NCBI GenBank assembly: GCA_934292805.1
Contig: CAKQXQ010000009.1
Span: 1-64,000 of the forward strand
Origin: an uncultured Roseburia sp.
Lineage (GTDB): Bacteria; Bacillota; Clostridia; Lachnospirales; Lachnospiraceae
Reading direction: 5' to 3'
Length of the DNA stretch: 64,000 bases
Part shown: positions 27,523 to 36,878 of the stretch, in pieces
Layout: each line of letters opens with the position of its first letter
How positions within the stretch are numbered: the first letter of the stretch is position 1
The notes under the pieces: model-generated
What the model was told of the DNA's origin: nothing
What the model saw: the letters and a program-made list of their open reading frames with translations, nothing else
The model's database searches: none
Made by a program: the position numbers and the translations under genes

Positions 27523-28182
27523 TTAGTAATTATTTATTCCAACTGCTTCTTTTGCAAGACGATCCGCCTCTTCATTTCCGTCTACTCCGGAATGTCCCTT
27601 GACTTTGACAAAGTGAACACTGATTTTATCTTTTACGGATTGCATATAGTCATAATATGCAATGGTTCCCATTTTATTACGTTTCCATCCGCCGGTCGCC
27701 CACATTTCAATTCCCATATAATCATAGTAAATCGTGATCTTTGGAAGTCCTAGTTCAAGTGCCTTTTCCACTGCTGCCATTGCACCTAAGATCTCTCCGG
27801 AAACATTACGCATGGATGCCATCTCCTCATCATTTCCGGACCCCTGAAGCACTTCTTTTTTCCCGTTATGAATAAGAAAGCCGCCGTAACCATAGACTTT
27901 GGTTGCAATATTGTAAGAACCATCCACAAATGCGTAGATTTCCGGTTCTTCTGCAGAATTAACGTTTTTTTCTGCCTTCTTTAGAGCATTTTCTGTCTTT
28001 GCATCTCTTTTTCCCTGTGTATATCTGGTCTCTGTGCCTGTAAAATCTCTTGCTTCCTCAAGTGTCTTGAAGCTCTTGTAGACCGCACCCGGATATCCGT
28101 CTACCATTTTTTTACAATCTTCCCAGTTGTCATAGACTCCTGGAATTTTGCCTTTCTTTACTGCATAAAATTTTGATGTCAT
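27523..28182 (-). CDS. rnhA: Ribonuclease H with N-terminal RNA/DNA-hybrid binding domain
   Basis: The 219-residue protein starts with a hybrid-binding (viroplasmin-like) domain (FYAVKKGKIPGVYDNWEDCK, continuing to about 50) joined by a Lys-rich linker to an RNase HI catalytic domain. Catalytic acids can be seen in FVDGSY, GEILGAMAAVE, YYDYMGIEMW and the final GNEEADRLA. It degrades RNA in RNA-DNA hybrids such as R loops and primers. Gene product length fits this two-domain group. It is separated from prfA by a repeat-rich gap. Confidence 0.93.
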   Translation of the reverse strand: MTSKFYAVKKGKIPGVYDNWEDCKKMVDGYPGAVYKSFKTLEEARDFTGTETRYTQGKRDAKTENALKKAEKNVNSAEEPEIYAFVDGSYNIATKVYGYGGFLIHNGKKEVLQGSGNDEEMASMRNVSGEILGAMAAVEKALELGLPKITIYYDYMGIEMWATGGWKRNKMGTIAYYDYMQSVKDKISVHFVKVKGHSGVDGNEEADRLAKEAVGINNY

Positions 28183-28223
28183 GTCTGTAATGGTCTCCTT
28201 TGGTGGTTTATCTTTTTTAGTTC

Positions 28224-28473
28224 TTGGAAGCCTACGCTATGAGTGCCATGCAAGCGGCAGCTCGACTTCGCAAGCTCCGTCTCGCTGTCGTTTGCATTCT
28301 TACAGAATAAGTAAAAAGCACACTTCCTCCTGCGAGCAGGGGAATAGGGCTTTGGAAGCCTACGCTATGAGTGCCATGCAAGCGGCAGCTCGACTCCGCA
28401 AGCTTCGTCTCGCTGTCGTTTGCATTCTTACAGAATAAGTAAAAAGCACACTTCCTCCTGCGAGCAGGGGAAT
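28224..28473. repeat. Two tandem copies of a 128-bp sequence between rnhA and prfA
   Basis: Copies begin at 28224 and 28352 (TTGGAAGCCTACGC) and run about 122 bases to GGGGAAT with only two differences, T/C and C/T. Each holds an imperfect palindrome ATGCAAGCGGCAGC ... GCTGTCGTTTGCAT. The second copy also supplies one arm of the long hairpin behind prfA. Short open frames in it are repeats of one another without gene character. The gap 28183-28503 has nothing else. Confidence 0.9.
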
Positions 28474-28494
28474 TGTGCTTTTCACTTATTCTGC
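28431..28494 (-). terminator. Long hairpin after prfA
   Basis: On the minus strand CAGAATAAGTGAAAAGCACA and its near-perfect complement TGTGCTTTTTACTTATTCTG enclose a second stem TTCCCCTGC/GCAGGAGGAA. It lies a few bases past the prfA stop and probably terminates or stabilises the message; there is no clean T run at its end. Confidence 0.6.
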
Positions 28495-28503
28495 ACTCAT
28501 AGC

Positions 28504-29574
28504 TTATTCGTTCATGTTTGCGAGTTTTTTTGCCTGGTCAGCTGCGATACATGCATCGATGATCTCCTGGATATCACCATTCATGATCTTATCCAGTTTA
28601 TAAAGTGTCAGGTTGATACGATGATCTGTAACACGTCCCTGTGGGAAGTTATAGGTTCTGATCTTCTCAGAACGATCACCCGTACCGATCTGGCTCTTAC
28701 GAAGCTCAGCTTCTGCATCATGTGCCTTCTGCTGCTCTAAGTCATATAACTTGGTACGAAGTAAAGCAAATGCTTTTGCCTTATTCTGGATCTGTGATTT
28801 CTCTGTCTGGCTGTAAATCACGATTCCGGTTGGTATATGTGTCAGACGAACCGCAGAGTCTGTGGTGTTGACACACTGTCCGCCTGCTCCGGACGCACGA
28901 CACACGTCGATACGGATGTCTTTATCGTCAATCGTAACGTCAACATCTTCCGCTTCCGGCATCACAGCAACTGTGATCGTGGAAGTATGGATACGTCCGC
29001 CGGACTCTGTCTCCGGCACACGCTGTACACGGTGTACACCGGATTCATATTTCATCACAGAATATGCACCTGCACCTGTGATCATGAATGTAACACTCTT
29101 CATACCGCCGATTCCGGTATCATCACATTCCATAATCTCTGTTTTCCAGTTCTTTGTCTCAGCATAATGCTGGTACATACGATAAATCTCTGCTGCAAAT
29201 AAGGCTGCCTCATCTCCGCCTGCACCTGCACGAATCTCAACAATAACATTCTTGTCATCATTCGGGTCCTTAGGTAACAGAAGGATTTTTAATTCATTTT
29301 CCAACTCTGTCACGCGGTTCTTGGATTCGTTCAGCTCTTCTTTTGCAAGCTCACGCATCTCTTCGTCGGACTCCTCTTCTAACATTGCAAGAGAATCTTC
29401 AATATTCTGTTTGCACTGTTTATATTCTTTATATGCCTCTACGATTGGTAAAATATCACTCTGTTCTTTCATCAGCTTGCGGAAACGTTCCGGATTATTT
29501 GCAACATCCGGTTCGCTAAGCTCACTCATTAATTCTTCATAACGGATCAGTAAGTCCTCTAATTTATCAAACAT
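28504..29574 (-). CDS. prfA: Peptide chain release factor 1
   Basis: RF1 reads UAA and UAG and triggers peptide release. The 356-residue protein has the codon-reading PxT motif as PET in RVPETESGG and the catalytic GGQ in [12 protein letters not shown]; a Cys follows GGQ where many homologues have His. The ATG at 29574 with AGAGGAAG upstream starts [15 protein letters not shown], the family N terminus; a longer frame into prmC is not supported. It follows prmC, whose product methylates the GGQ glutamine. Confidence 0.97.
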   Translation of the reverse strand: MFDKLEDLLIRYEELMSELSEPDVANNPERFRKLMKEQSDILPIVEAYKEYKQCKQNIEDSLAMLEEESDEEMRELAKEELNESKNRVTELENELKILLLPKDPNDDKNVIVEIRAGAGGDEAALFAAEIYRMYQHYAETKNWKTEIMECDDTGIGGMKSVTFMITGAGAYSVMKYESGVHRVQRVPETESGGRIHTSTITVAVMPEAEDVDVTIDDKDIRIDVCRASGAGGQCVNTTDSAVRLTHIPTGIVIYSQTEKSQIQNKAKAFALLRTKLYDLEQQKAHDAEAELRKSQIGTGDRSEKIRTYNFPQGRVTDHRINLTLYKLDKIMNGDIQEIIDACIAADQAKKLANMNE

Positions 29575-29671
29575 AATTCTTCCTCTCTGTTCTTCCTTTG
29601 CAAATGGATCCAAATCCATTTCCATGGATAAAATATATCTGTAAGTTACCTGTCTGTTATCTGCATCACCG

Positions 29672-30499
29672 CTACAACATTCCGGTGACCACACGGTCAT
29701 TTCCGGAAAGATCTTTGACCACACGCACTTCCTTAAATCCTGCTTCGCACATCATATCGGAAACCGCTTTACCCTGATCGTATCCGATCTCAAACATCAG
29801 ATGTCCGTTCTCCTTCAGATACTGTCTGCTCTCTGCCACGATCTTCCGGTAAAAAAACAGTCCGTCTTCTTTCCCATCTAATGCTTCGATCGGTTCAAAC
29901 TCCTTCACTTCCGGCATCAGTTCCGGAATCACATCCGTTGGAATGTATGGCGGATTTGACACGATCACATCATATGTTCCTGAAATATTTTCAAACAGAT
30001 CGCTCCGCTCAAACAAAACCGGCACCTCATGTATTTTTGCATTCTCTTTTGCAATATTGATCGCCTGCTTGGAGATATCTGCTGCGTACCCTTTCGCATC
30101 TGATACATTATGCAGAATGCTGATTATAATACATCCGGAGCCTGTGCACATATCAAGTACATCCATTCCGGGTTTTACAACTTTTAATGCTTCTTCTACA
30201 AGTACCTCTGTATCCTGTCTCGGGATCAGCACACTGGAGTTCACTTTAAAATTCAGTCCCATGAACTCCGTTTCTCCGGTTATATATTGTAACGGAATAT
30301 GTTCTGCGCGCTTTTTGACTGAAAGCTCATATTCCTTTATCAGATCGTCTGTAACCTCTTCATTCATATGCATGTAATAAAAACTGCGGTCAATTTTAAA
30401 ACATGCCTCCATCAGTAACCAGGCATCAATCCTTGCGTCTACAATCCCCGCCTGCTTTAAATCACGCTCGCCGAGGGTAATGACTTCGCGATACGTCAT
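29672..30499 (-). CDS. prmC: Release factor glutamine methyltransferase
   Basis: PrmC (HemK) transfers a methyl group from SAM to the Gln of the GGQ motif of RF1 and RF2. The 275-residue protein has the N-terminal helical domain, the release-factor docking segment ([11 protein letters not shown]), the SAM loop [11 protein letters not shown] and the catalytic VSNPPYIP motif. It lies 98 bases before prfA and 16 bases after the DUF1385 gene, in one direction. Confidence 0.95.
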   Translation of the reverse strand: MTYREVITLGERDLKQAGIVDARIDAWLLMEACFKIDRSFYYMHMNEEVTDDLIKEYELSVKKRAEHIPLQYITGETEFMGLNFKVNSSVLIPRQDTEVLVEEALKVVKPGMDVLDMCTGSGCIIISILHNVSDAKGYAADISKQAINIAKENAKIHEVPVLFERSDLFENISGTYDVIVSNPPYIPTDVIPELMPEVKEFEPIEALDGKEDGLFFYRKIVAESRQYLKENGHLMFEIGYDQGKAVSDMMCEAGFKEVRVVKDLSGNDRVVTGML

Positions 30500-30515
30500 C
30501 TTCTCTCACATCCTT

Positions 30516-31469
30516 TTAGTGCATTTCCCTGCGGATTTCTTCCACATAAGGTTTCCAGTCAAAAACTGCCTCAACGGAAGCGATCCCGACTTCTATCATC
30601 TCATCATCCGGCTCGCTTGTTGTGATCCTCTGCAGCCACATGCCCGGCTTGCTTAAAAGATTTACGATCACATTATCACTGCGGCCTGCCAGCCTGATAA
30701 ATTCATAAGAAACCCCTGCGATCACCGGTATTAATACCAGGCGGTATACAACACGCAGTAATGGTGAATCCACACGGATAAACATAAAAAACAAAACACT
30801 GACTAACATTACGATCAGAAGAAAGCTTGTACCACAACGTTTATGGAATCTGGAACTCTTTCTGACATTCTCGACATTCAGATCCAATCCATGCTCAATA
30901 CAATTGATGCACTTATGTTCTGCACCATGGTACATATAGACTCTCTTTATATCCTTCATCAGTGAGATCAATGCAACATATCCTACAAAGATCACCAGTC
31001 TTATCACACCTTCGAGCAATGCGACCACCCACTGGGAAACAATGATCTTCTGGAAAAAAGAAGAAATGTAATACGGAAGCATCATAAAAATCGCAACTGC
31101 CAGAACCACAGACAGTACAACGGTTCCACCCATCATGGCTTTCTCCTGCTTCTTTTCTTCGCTTTCTTTTTTCCGCTGCTGTTCTTCGGACATAGCTGCC
31201 TTCTCTTTCTTCTCTTCTTCCTCTTCCTCAAAAAAAGAAGCCGAATAAGTCAGCACCTGCATTCCAAGTGCCAGCGATTCTATAAAACTGAATACGCCCC
31301 GCAAAACAGGCATATTACGGATTTTCTTATTCTTAACGATTCCTTTATATTCTGAAACTTTTACTTCGATTTCATGGTCAGGTTTTCTCACGGCAACAGC
31401 GTATTTTTCCTGATTCTTCATCATAACGCCTTCCATGACTGCCTGTCCGCCAATTCCTGAATACTTCAT
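30516..31469 (-). CDS. DUF1385 membrane protein (YqhQ-like)
   Basis: A 317-residue protein with four or five hydrophobic segments after residue 110 and a highly charged Glu/Lys block at about 80-110. Signatures of DUF1385 are GGQAVMEGVMMKN at the N terminus and YHGAEHKCINCIEHG in the middle; the latter, with His and two Cys, could bind a metal. Its role is unknown. In Clostridia it is often found between rpmE and prmC-prfA, as here. The ATG has GGAGAA upstream. Confidence 0.9.
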   Translation of the reverse strand: MKYSGIGGQAVMEGVMMKNQEKYAVAVRKPDHEIEVKVSEYKGIVKNKKIRNMPVLRGVFSFIESLALGMQVLTYSASFFEEEEEEKKEKAAMSEEQQRKKESEEKKQEKAMMGGTVVLSVVLAVAIFMMLPYYISSFFQKIIVSQWVVALLEGVIRLVIFVGYVALISLMKDIKRVYMYHGAEHKCINCIEHGLDLNVENVRKSSRFHKRCGTSFLLIVMLVSVLFFMFIRVDSPLLRVVYRLVLIPVIAGVSYEFIRLAGRSDNVIVNLLSKPGMWLQRITTSEPDDEMIEVGIASVEAVFDWKPYVEEIRREMH

Positions 31470-31510
31470 TCTGTTCTCCGATCCGCCATATATGGCGGAG
31501 TTTTAGATTT

Positions 31511-31543
31511 TAAAAAAGGTTGAGATTTTGCAACCTCAACCTT
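31511..31543 (-). terminator. Terminator after rpmE
   Basis: Minus strand AAGGTTGAG pairs with CTCAACCTT and is followed by TTTTTT. It may allow read-through into the DUF1385 gene, whose start is 40 bases on. Confidence 0.8.
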
Positions 31544-31595
31544 ATCTGCATAGTAACCATTCCGAAAACTCGCAGTTACTCTGTATCTACACTTT

Positions 31596-31799
31596 TTATT
31601 TGTTGATGCCGTATTTCTTGTTGAACTTATCGATACGTCCGTCAGCTCTGTTTGCTTTCTGCTGACCTGTGTAGAATGGATGGCATTTAGAACAGATCTC
31701 AACGTGGATATCTCCCTTTGTAGATCCTGTAACAAATGTATTTCCACAGTTACATGTAACAGTTGCCTGATGATAATCTGGATGGATTCCTTCTCTCAT
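31596..31799 (-). CDS. rpmE: 50S ribosomal protein L31, zinc-binding form
   Basis: The 67-residue protein begins [19 protein letters not shown] and has the four-cysteine zinc form (CNC in the first third, CSKC near residue 36-39), unlike the zinc-free L31B. It bridges the large and small subunit. The ATG at 31799 has AGAGGTG upstream; a 29-codon N-terminal extension is not credible. A hairpin in its leader (31923-31941) may be used in regulation. Confidence 0.95.
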   Translation of the reverse strand: MREGIHPDYHQATVTCNCGNTFVTGSTKGDIHVEICSKCHPFYTGQQKANRADGRIDKFNKKYGINK

Positions 31800-31922
31800 T
31801 ATTTTCACCTCTTCTATTCTTATCGTTATTAAAGTTACGCTTGTTTTATATTCTTTATGCCCGTATGCCCGATCCGCATATGGCACTTATAGCAAGAATA
31901 TACACGATTCTTCTACTGTCCA

Positions 31923-31994
31923 GAATCTGTATTACAGATTCATTATCCCGATAAACAGCTTTTAAAGTATAGCATACCACATATGGTAAATCAA
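31923..31994 (-). promoter_or_regulatory. rpmE promoter with palindrome and leader hairpin
   Basis: Minus-strand TTGATT (31989-31994) and TATACT (31966-31971), spacer 17. The spacer contains the inverted repeat TACCA-CATA-TGGTA (31975-31988). The leader then has a perfect 8-bp hairpin GAATCTGT-3-ACAGATTC (31923-31941). Confidence 0.55.
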
Positions 31995-32046
31995 GTTTTT
32001 TTTATAATTTATCTACATTTTTTTGCAATACTTTTTTGCAGTTTCT

Positions 32047-33411
32047 CTATAAGATTCTGTTTTTCTTTACCATATTAATATACTCTGCATTATTTCTTGT
32101 ACGTGCAAACATATTTAAGATATTCTCAACTGCTTCATCTGCACGCATTCCATTGTACGCTTTTCGCATGATCTCAACTGCCTCCATCTCATCCTTATCA
32201 AGCAGCAGATCTTCACGCCTTGTTCCTGATTTCACGATATCGATCGCCGGGAATACTCTCTTTTCGGAAAGCTTACGGTCGAGTACAAGCTCCATATTAC
32301 CGGTTCCCTTGAACTCTTCGAATACAACATCATCCATCTTGCTTCCGGTATCAACCAGTGCTGTTGCAAGAATGGTAAGGCTTCCGCCCTCTCTCATATT
32401 TCTGGCTGCACCGAAGAAACGCTTCGGCATATGAAGAGCCGCCGGATCAAGACCACCGGATAATGTACGCCCACTTGGTGGAACAGTGAGGTTATAGGCC
32501 CTTGCAAGACGTGTAATGCTGTCAAGCAGGATCATGACATCCTTGTGATGTTCGACCAGACGCTTTGCACGTTCGATCACCATCTCTGACACTCTCTTGT
32601 GATGTTCCGGAAGTTCATCGAATGTAGAATAAATCACTTCCACGTTATCCCCTTCAATTGCTTCCTTAATATCTGTCACTTCCTCCGGACGCTCATCGAT
32701 CAGTAAAATGATCAGATGCATATCCGGATTCGACATCGTCACAGACTTTGCGATCTCCTTTAAGAGAGTGGTCTTACCTGCCTTCGGCTGGGAAACGATC
32801 ATTCCACGCTGTCCCTTACCGATCGGCGATACAAGATCCACGATCCGCATTGCAACACTGCATCCCGGTCTCTCGAGACGGATCCTTCTATTCGGGAAAA
32901 TCGGTGTCAGATCTTCGAATGCCTTTCTCTTCTGGATCACACTCGGATGATAGCCATTGATCGATGTAATATATAATAATGCAGAAAACTTCTCCTGCTG
33001 TGTCTTAATTCTTGTATTGCCACAGATAATGTCTCCTGTCTTCAGATTAAATCTGCGGATCTGGGATGGTGACACATAAACATCATTCTCTCCCGGCAGA
33101 TAATTGGCACTGCGGATAAATCCATATCCATCCGGCATAACCTCTAAAATTCCGTTCACGGTTACTCCACTGTCAAGATTCTTCATGGAATCATCGGCAG
33201 CTGCTTCATCCTTCTTTTCTTCAGCAGCCGGCTCTTCTTTCTTCTCTGTGGTTTCGTTCTGCACCTGCTGCTCTTTTTCATTCTTTGCATCTTCAGAAAG
33301 CATCACTTCTATAAGTTCGCTTTTCTTTAATCCGGAAAGATGCTTTATGCCTCTTGCTTTTGCAAGATCACGCAAAACTGTTACTGATAAGCTTTCATAT
33401 TTTTCTCTCAT
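32047..33411 (-). CDS. rho: Transcription termination factor Rho
   Basis: Hexameric RNA helicase of 454 residues. A Rho N-terminal domain ([20 protein letters not shown]) is followed by an acidic/Ala-Lys insert (about 42-78), the RNA-binding cold-shock-like domain ([20 protein letters not shown]) and the ATPase core with KAGKTTLL Walker [12 protein letters not shown] and the Q/R loops. The insert is of the kind that varies in Clostridia. It stands upstream of rpmE. A TATAAT-type -10 lies at 33481-33486 on the minus strand. Confidence 0.96.
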   Translation of the reverse strand: MREKYESLSVTVLRDLAKARGIKHLSGLKKSELIEVMLSEDAKNEKEQQVQNETTEKKEEPAAEEKKDEAAADDSMKNLDSGVTVNGILEVMPDGYGFIRSANYLPGENDVYVSPSQIRRFNLKTGDIICGNTRIKTQQEKFSALLYITSINGYHPSVIQKRKAFEDLTPIFPNRRIRLERPGCSVAMRIVDLVSPIGKGQRGMIVSQPKAGKTTLLKEIAKSVTMSNPDMHLIILLIDERPEEVTDIKEAIEGDNVEVIYSTFDELPEHHKRVSEMVIERAKRLVEHHKDVMILLDSITRLARAYNLTVPPSGRTLSGGLDPAALHMPKRFFGAARNMREGGSLTILATALVDTGSKMDDVVFEEFKGTGNMELVLDRKLSEKRVFPAIDIVKSGTRREDLLLDKDEMEAVEIMRKAYNGMRADEAVENILNMFARTRNNAEYINMVKKNRIL

Positions 33412-33521
33412 TCAATTCTCCTTCTAACTATATCAATGGGAATGATGTCTGAAACGACAAATGAATCTTTGACTGATGCTATTATACAATATTTTTTCTG
33501 AAATAGGAAGTCCTAATTTCC

Positions 33522-33550
33522 TTGATTAATAAAAAAGTAAATGTTATCAT
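33522..33550 (+). promoter_or_regulatory. Promoter of the malic enzyme operon
   Basis: TTGATT (33522-33527) and TATCAT (33545-33550), spacer 17, divergent from the rho promoter region. Confidence 0.5.
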
Positions 33551-33604
33551 TGCTAATAGAGTTTCATTTATAAGTAAAAACTATCTAAAGGAGACCGATT
33601 TATC

Positions 33605-34756
33605 ATGGATTTAAAAGAAAAAGCACTTGCCATGCACAAAGAGTGGAATGGTAAATTAGAAACTGTAGCAAAATCAAAAGTCAATTCCAGAGAAGATTTA
33701 GCCATTGCCTATACTCCTGGTGTTGCTGAACCCTGCAAAGTAATCGCAGAGGATAAAGAGGCTGCTTATATTTATACACAGAAAGCCAACACGGTTGCCG
33801 TTATTTCTGACGGAAGTGCCGTTCTCGGACTCGGAAATATCGGTCCATATGCTGCAATGCCGGTTATGGAAGGAAAATGTGTTCTTTTCAAAGAATTCGG
33901 TAACGTAAACGCTGTTCCGATCTGTCTTGACACACAGGACACAGAAGAGATCATTGCAACGATCAAAAATATTGCCCCTGCTTTCGGTGGTATCAATCTG
34001 GAAGATATTTCTGCTCCACGCTGCTTCGAAATTGAAGAACGCCTGAAAAAAATGCTTGATATCCCTGTCTTTCATGATGACCAGCATGGCACTGCCATTG
34101 TTGTTCTCGCCGGTATCATCAACGGTCTGCGTGTGACTGGAAAGAAGAAAGAAGACTGTAAGGTTGTTGTAAACGGTGCAGGTTCCGCCGGCATTGCGAT
34201 CACAAAGCTTCTCCTTACTTACGGATTCAAACATGTCACCATGTGTGACCGGGAAGGTATCATCGGAAAAGACTATCCAAACTTAAACTGGATGCAAAAG
34301 AAGATGACGGAAGTAACGAATCTTGACAATGCCTCCGGAACACTTGCTGATGCATTAAAAGGTGCGGATATTTTCGTTGGTGTATCTGCCCCGAATATCG
34401 TAACACCGGAAATGGTTTCTTCCATGAATAAAGATTCCATTCTTTTTGCAATGGCCAACCCTGTTCCTGAGATCATGCCGGATGTTGCAAGAGCTGCCGG
34501 TGCAAGAGTCGTCGGAACCGGAAGAAGCGACTTCCCGAACCAGGTCAACAATGTGATCGCGTTCCCTGGTATCTTCAAAGGTGCTCTTGAAGGACGTGCC
34601 ACACAGATCACAGAAGAGATGAAGCTTGCTGCTGCAGAGGCTCTTGCACATCTTGTTTCAGATGAAGAGTTAAATGATGAATTCATTATGCCGGAAGCTT
34701 TTGATCCACGTGTTGCTGAAGTTGTAAGTGAAGCTGTAAAATCACACATCCGATAA
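33605..34756 (+). CDS. NAD(P)-dependent malic enzyme
   Basis: Oxidative decarboxylation of malate to pyruvate. The 383-residue short bacterial form (without a phosphotransacetylase-like tail) shows the catalytic AYTPGVAEPCKVI, the NAD(P) and metal site VISDGSAVLGLGNIGP, HDDQHGTA and the second Rossmann fold VVNGAGSAGIAI. AAAGGAGA precedes the ATG. First gene of a four-gene run; the next starts two bases after its stop. Cofactor preference cannot be decided. Confidence 0.93.
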   Translation: MDLKEKALAMHKEWNGKLETVAKSKVNSREDLAIAYTPGVAEPCKVIAEDKEAAYIYTQKANTVAVISDGSAVLGLGNIGPYAAMPVMEGKCVLFKEFGNVNAVPICLDTQDTEEIIATIKNIAPAFGGINLEDISAPRCFEIEERLKKMLDIPVFHDDQHGTAIVVLAGIINGLRVTGKKKEDCKVVVNGAGSAGIAITKLLLTYGFKHVTMCDREGIIGKDYPNLNWMQKKMTEVTNLDNASGTLADALKGADIFVGVSAPNIVTPEMVSSMNKDSILFAMANPVPEIMPDVARAAGARVVGTGRSDFPNQVNNVIAFPGIFKGALEGRATQITEEMKLAAAEALAHLVSDEELNDEFIMPEAFDPRVAEVVSEAVKSHIR

Positions 34757-34757
34757 T

Positions 34758-35669
34758 ATGAATCCTTATTATTCTCTCAATGATTATTTAAAGCAGACAT
34801 TCGGTGAGAAGGTATACCGCCTTTCCTTAAATGGCGGTATGACCTGTCCCAACCGTGACGGGACTTTGGATTCGCGTGGGTGTATTTTCTGCAGTGCAGG
34901 TGGAAGCGGCGATTTTGCTGCCTCCCCTTCGCTCTCTGTGACTGATCAGATTGAACAGGCCAAAGAACGGATCCAGAAGAAAAGCAGCTGCAAAAAATTT
35001 ATCGCCTATTTTCAGGCATACACAAACACCTATGCCCCTGTTCCCTATCTCAGGGAACTTTTTACCGAAGCGATAAACCACCCTGATATTGTTGCACTCT
35101 CTGTCGGAACCCGGTGTGACTGCCTTGATGACGATGTACTGGAATTACTATGTGAGCTTAATCAGATCAAACCAGTCTGGATAGAACTTGGTCTGCAATC
35201 GGTTCACAATGAAACGCTCAAACGGATCCGCAGTGGTTTTACTTATGAGCAATATCTTCACGCAGTAACCTCGTTAAAGGAGAGACATATTACTGTCATT
35301 ACACATTTAATCCTGGGACTGCCCGGTGAAACAAAAGAAATGATGCTCGCATCTATTGATGCCGTTGCCTCACTTCCATGTGATGGGATCAAGCTGCAGC
35401 TTTTGCATGTGTTGAAGAATACCGACCTGGCTTCGCTTTATGAGTCAGATCCATTTCCTGTTTTTTCACTGGAAGATTACTGTGATTTCATCGTAACCTG
35501 CGTGGAACATCTTCCACCAAAGATGGTAGTCCACCGTCTTACCGGAGATGGACCCCGTTCCCTTCTGATCGCACCCTTATGGAGTACGGATAAGAAACGT
35601 GTCTTAAACACGATTCAGAAGCGTTTTCGTGAGCGTGACACCTGGCAGGGAAAATTATATAACTTATAA
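34758..35669 (+). CDS. TIGR01212-type radical SAM protein (YtqA-like)
   Basis: 303 residues with the family start YSLNDYLKQTFGEKVYRLSLNGG and a radical SAM cluster of three cysteines in CPNRDG ... GCIFC, which has a longer spacing before the CxxC pair than the usual CxxxCxxC, as is normal for this group. PVWIELGLQSVH and LILGLPGE are the other core motifs. The substrate is unknown; related proteins modify tRNA. The tiny gap to the malic enzyme gene points to coupled translation. Confidence 0.9.
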   Translation: MNPYYSLNDYLKQTFGEKVYRLSLNGGMTCPNRDGTLDSRGCIFCSAGGSGDFAASPSLSVTDQIEQAKERIQKKSSCKKFIAYFQAYTNTYAPVPYLRELFTEAINHPDIVALSVGTRCDCLDDDVLELLCELNQIKPVWIELGLQSVHNETLKRIRSGFTYEQYLHAVTSLKERHITVITHLILGLPGETKEMMLASIDAVASLPCDGIKLQLLHVLKNTDLASLYESDPFPVFSLEDYCDFIVTCVEHLPPKMVVHRLTGDGPRSLLIAPLWSTDKKRVLNTIQKRFRERDTWQGKLYNL

Positions 35670-35701
35670 CTGAATCATTCGCAGAAAGAGGTGTATAAAA
35701 C

Positions 35702-36217
35702 ATGGCTGAACCATTTACCATATATAAACTGACTATTTTAAATATGTTGGATAAAGTCGATTTTCCATTGACAAATACACAGATTTCAAACTTTTTTCTG
35801 GAGCAGGATTATACGGATTACTTCCGTGTGCAGCAGGTCATCAGTGATCTTACAGATGCCAATCTGATCCGCTCTGAATCCACACACAATAACACGCAGT
35901 ATGTGATCTCTGATGCCGGAAAAGAAACTTTAGAATTTTTCAAAGATAAAATCTCTGATGCCATCGAACGTGATACGATCGCCTTTCTTGAGAAGAATAA
36001 GCTGGAGCTTCGGAATGACAATTCCATTCTTGCAGACTATTACAAAACTCCGAATCTCGATTATGCTGTCCGCTGCCAGTACAGGGAACACAACATAAAT
36101 CTGATCGACCTGACGTTAAGTGTCAAAACAAAGGCACAGGCAGAAGCGATCTGTAATAACTGGAAGAAACAAAATGAAGACGTATACGCATATCTGATGG
36201 ATATGCTCTTAAAATAA
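35702..36217 (+). CDS. DUF4364 family winged-helix-like protein
   Basis: 171 residues. The N-terminal 70 residues look like a winged helix (ILNMLDKVDFPLTNTQISNFF, then VQQVISDLTDANLIRSES), followed by a second domain ending in a charged helix. This family is restricted to Clostridia and its function is unknown; PadR/MarR-like regulation is an inference from fold. An AGAGGTG site is 9 bases from ATG. Third in the malic enzyme run. Confidence 0.85.
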   Translation: MAEPFTIYKLTILNMLDKVDFPLTNTQISNFFLEQDYTDYFRVQQVISDLTDANLIRSESTHNNTQYVISDAGKETLEFFKDKISDAIERDTIAFLEKNKLELRNDNSILADYYKTPNLDYAVRCQYREHNINLIDLTLSVKTKAQAEAICNNWKKQNEDVYAYLMDMLLK

Positions 36218-36232
36218 AAGGAATGAACTGAT

Positions 36233-36847
36233 ATGGCAAAACAAAACTGGAAACCTGGAAATATGCTCTATCCGCTCCCTGCTGTCATGGTGAGCTGCCA
36301 GAGTCTTACCGGATGCGATCCTCTTTGCGAGAACCCGGCATTAGAAGGCCGGCCGAATATTATTACTGTTGCATGGGCAGGAACTGTCTGCACAAATCCG
36401 CCGATGGTTTCAATCTCTGTCCGCCCGGAACGCTACTCCTATCATCTGATCGAAGAATCCGGTGAATTTGTGATCAATCTGACAACCGAAGCCCTCGTAA
36501 AAGCTACCGATTACTGTGGTGTACGCTCCGGACGCGATGTTGACAAATTTAAAGAAATGCATTTAACCCCGCTTGTTTCAAAGCACATCCATGCACCGGG
36601 AATCGCCGAAAGTCCGGTAAATATTGAATGCAGGGTCCGCGAGATCAAACCTCTTGGCAGTCACTCCATGATCCTTGCAGATGTTTTGGGTGTTACGATC
36701 GACGATACCCTGCTTGATGAAAAAGGCAAATTTGAATTAAATAAAAGCGGGCTTGTCACCTATTCGCATGGTGAATATTTTCTGCTCGGAAAAAAATTAG
36801 GAACATTCGGATACAGCGTAAAAAAAGAGAAAAAGCGGAGTCGATAG
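36233..36847 (+). CDS. Flavin reductase family protein (DIM6/NTAB)
   Basis: 204-residue FMN-binding split-barrel protein. ITVAWAGTVCTNPPMVSISVRP is the flavin-binding signature (here separated into ITVAWAGTVCTNPP and MVSISVRP), with YSYHLIEESGEFVINL following. Such proteins reduce flavin with NAD(P)H or act as small flavoproteins. Several Cys in CDPLCENP near residue 28-34 are typical of the Clostridial subgroup. It ends the malic enzyme run; a terminator overlaps its last codons. Confidence 0.9.
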   Translation: MAKQNWKPGNMLYPLPAVMVSCQSLTGCDPLCENPALEGRPNIITVAWAGTVCTNPPMVSISVRPERYSYHLIEESGEFVINLTTEALVKATDYCGVRSGRDVDKFKEMHLTPLVSKHIHAPGIAESPVNIECRVREIKPLGSHSMILADVLGVTIDDTLLDEKGKFELNKSGLVTYSHGEYFLLGKKLGTFGYSVKKEKKRSR

Positions 36848-36868
36848 ACTTTTGCTTTTTCTCTTTTT
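36822..36868 (+). terminator. Terminator of the malic enzyme operon
   Basis: AAAAAGAGAAAAAGC (36822-36836) pairs with GCTTTTTCTCTTTTT (36854-36868); the left arm encodes the Lys-rich end of the flavin reductase. Confidence 0.8.
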
Positions 36869-36878
36869 CTCTTTTTTT

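Noticed and set aside
28224..28473. Possible CRISPR array
   Set aside because: Only two long head-to-tail copies, no spacers and no cas genes.
28181..28740. Open frames on the plus strand over the tandem repeat and the prfA end
   Set aside because: They translate the repeat itself and antisense prfA; no ribosome sites or family features.
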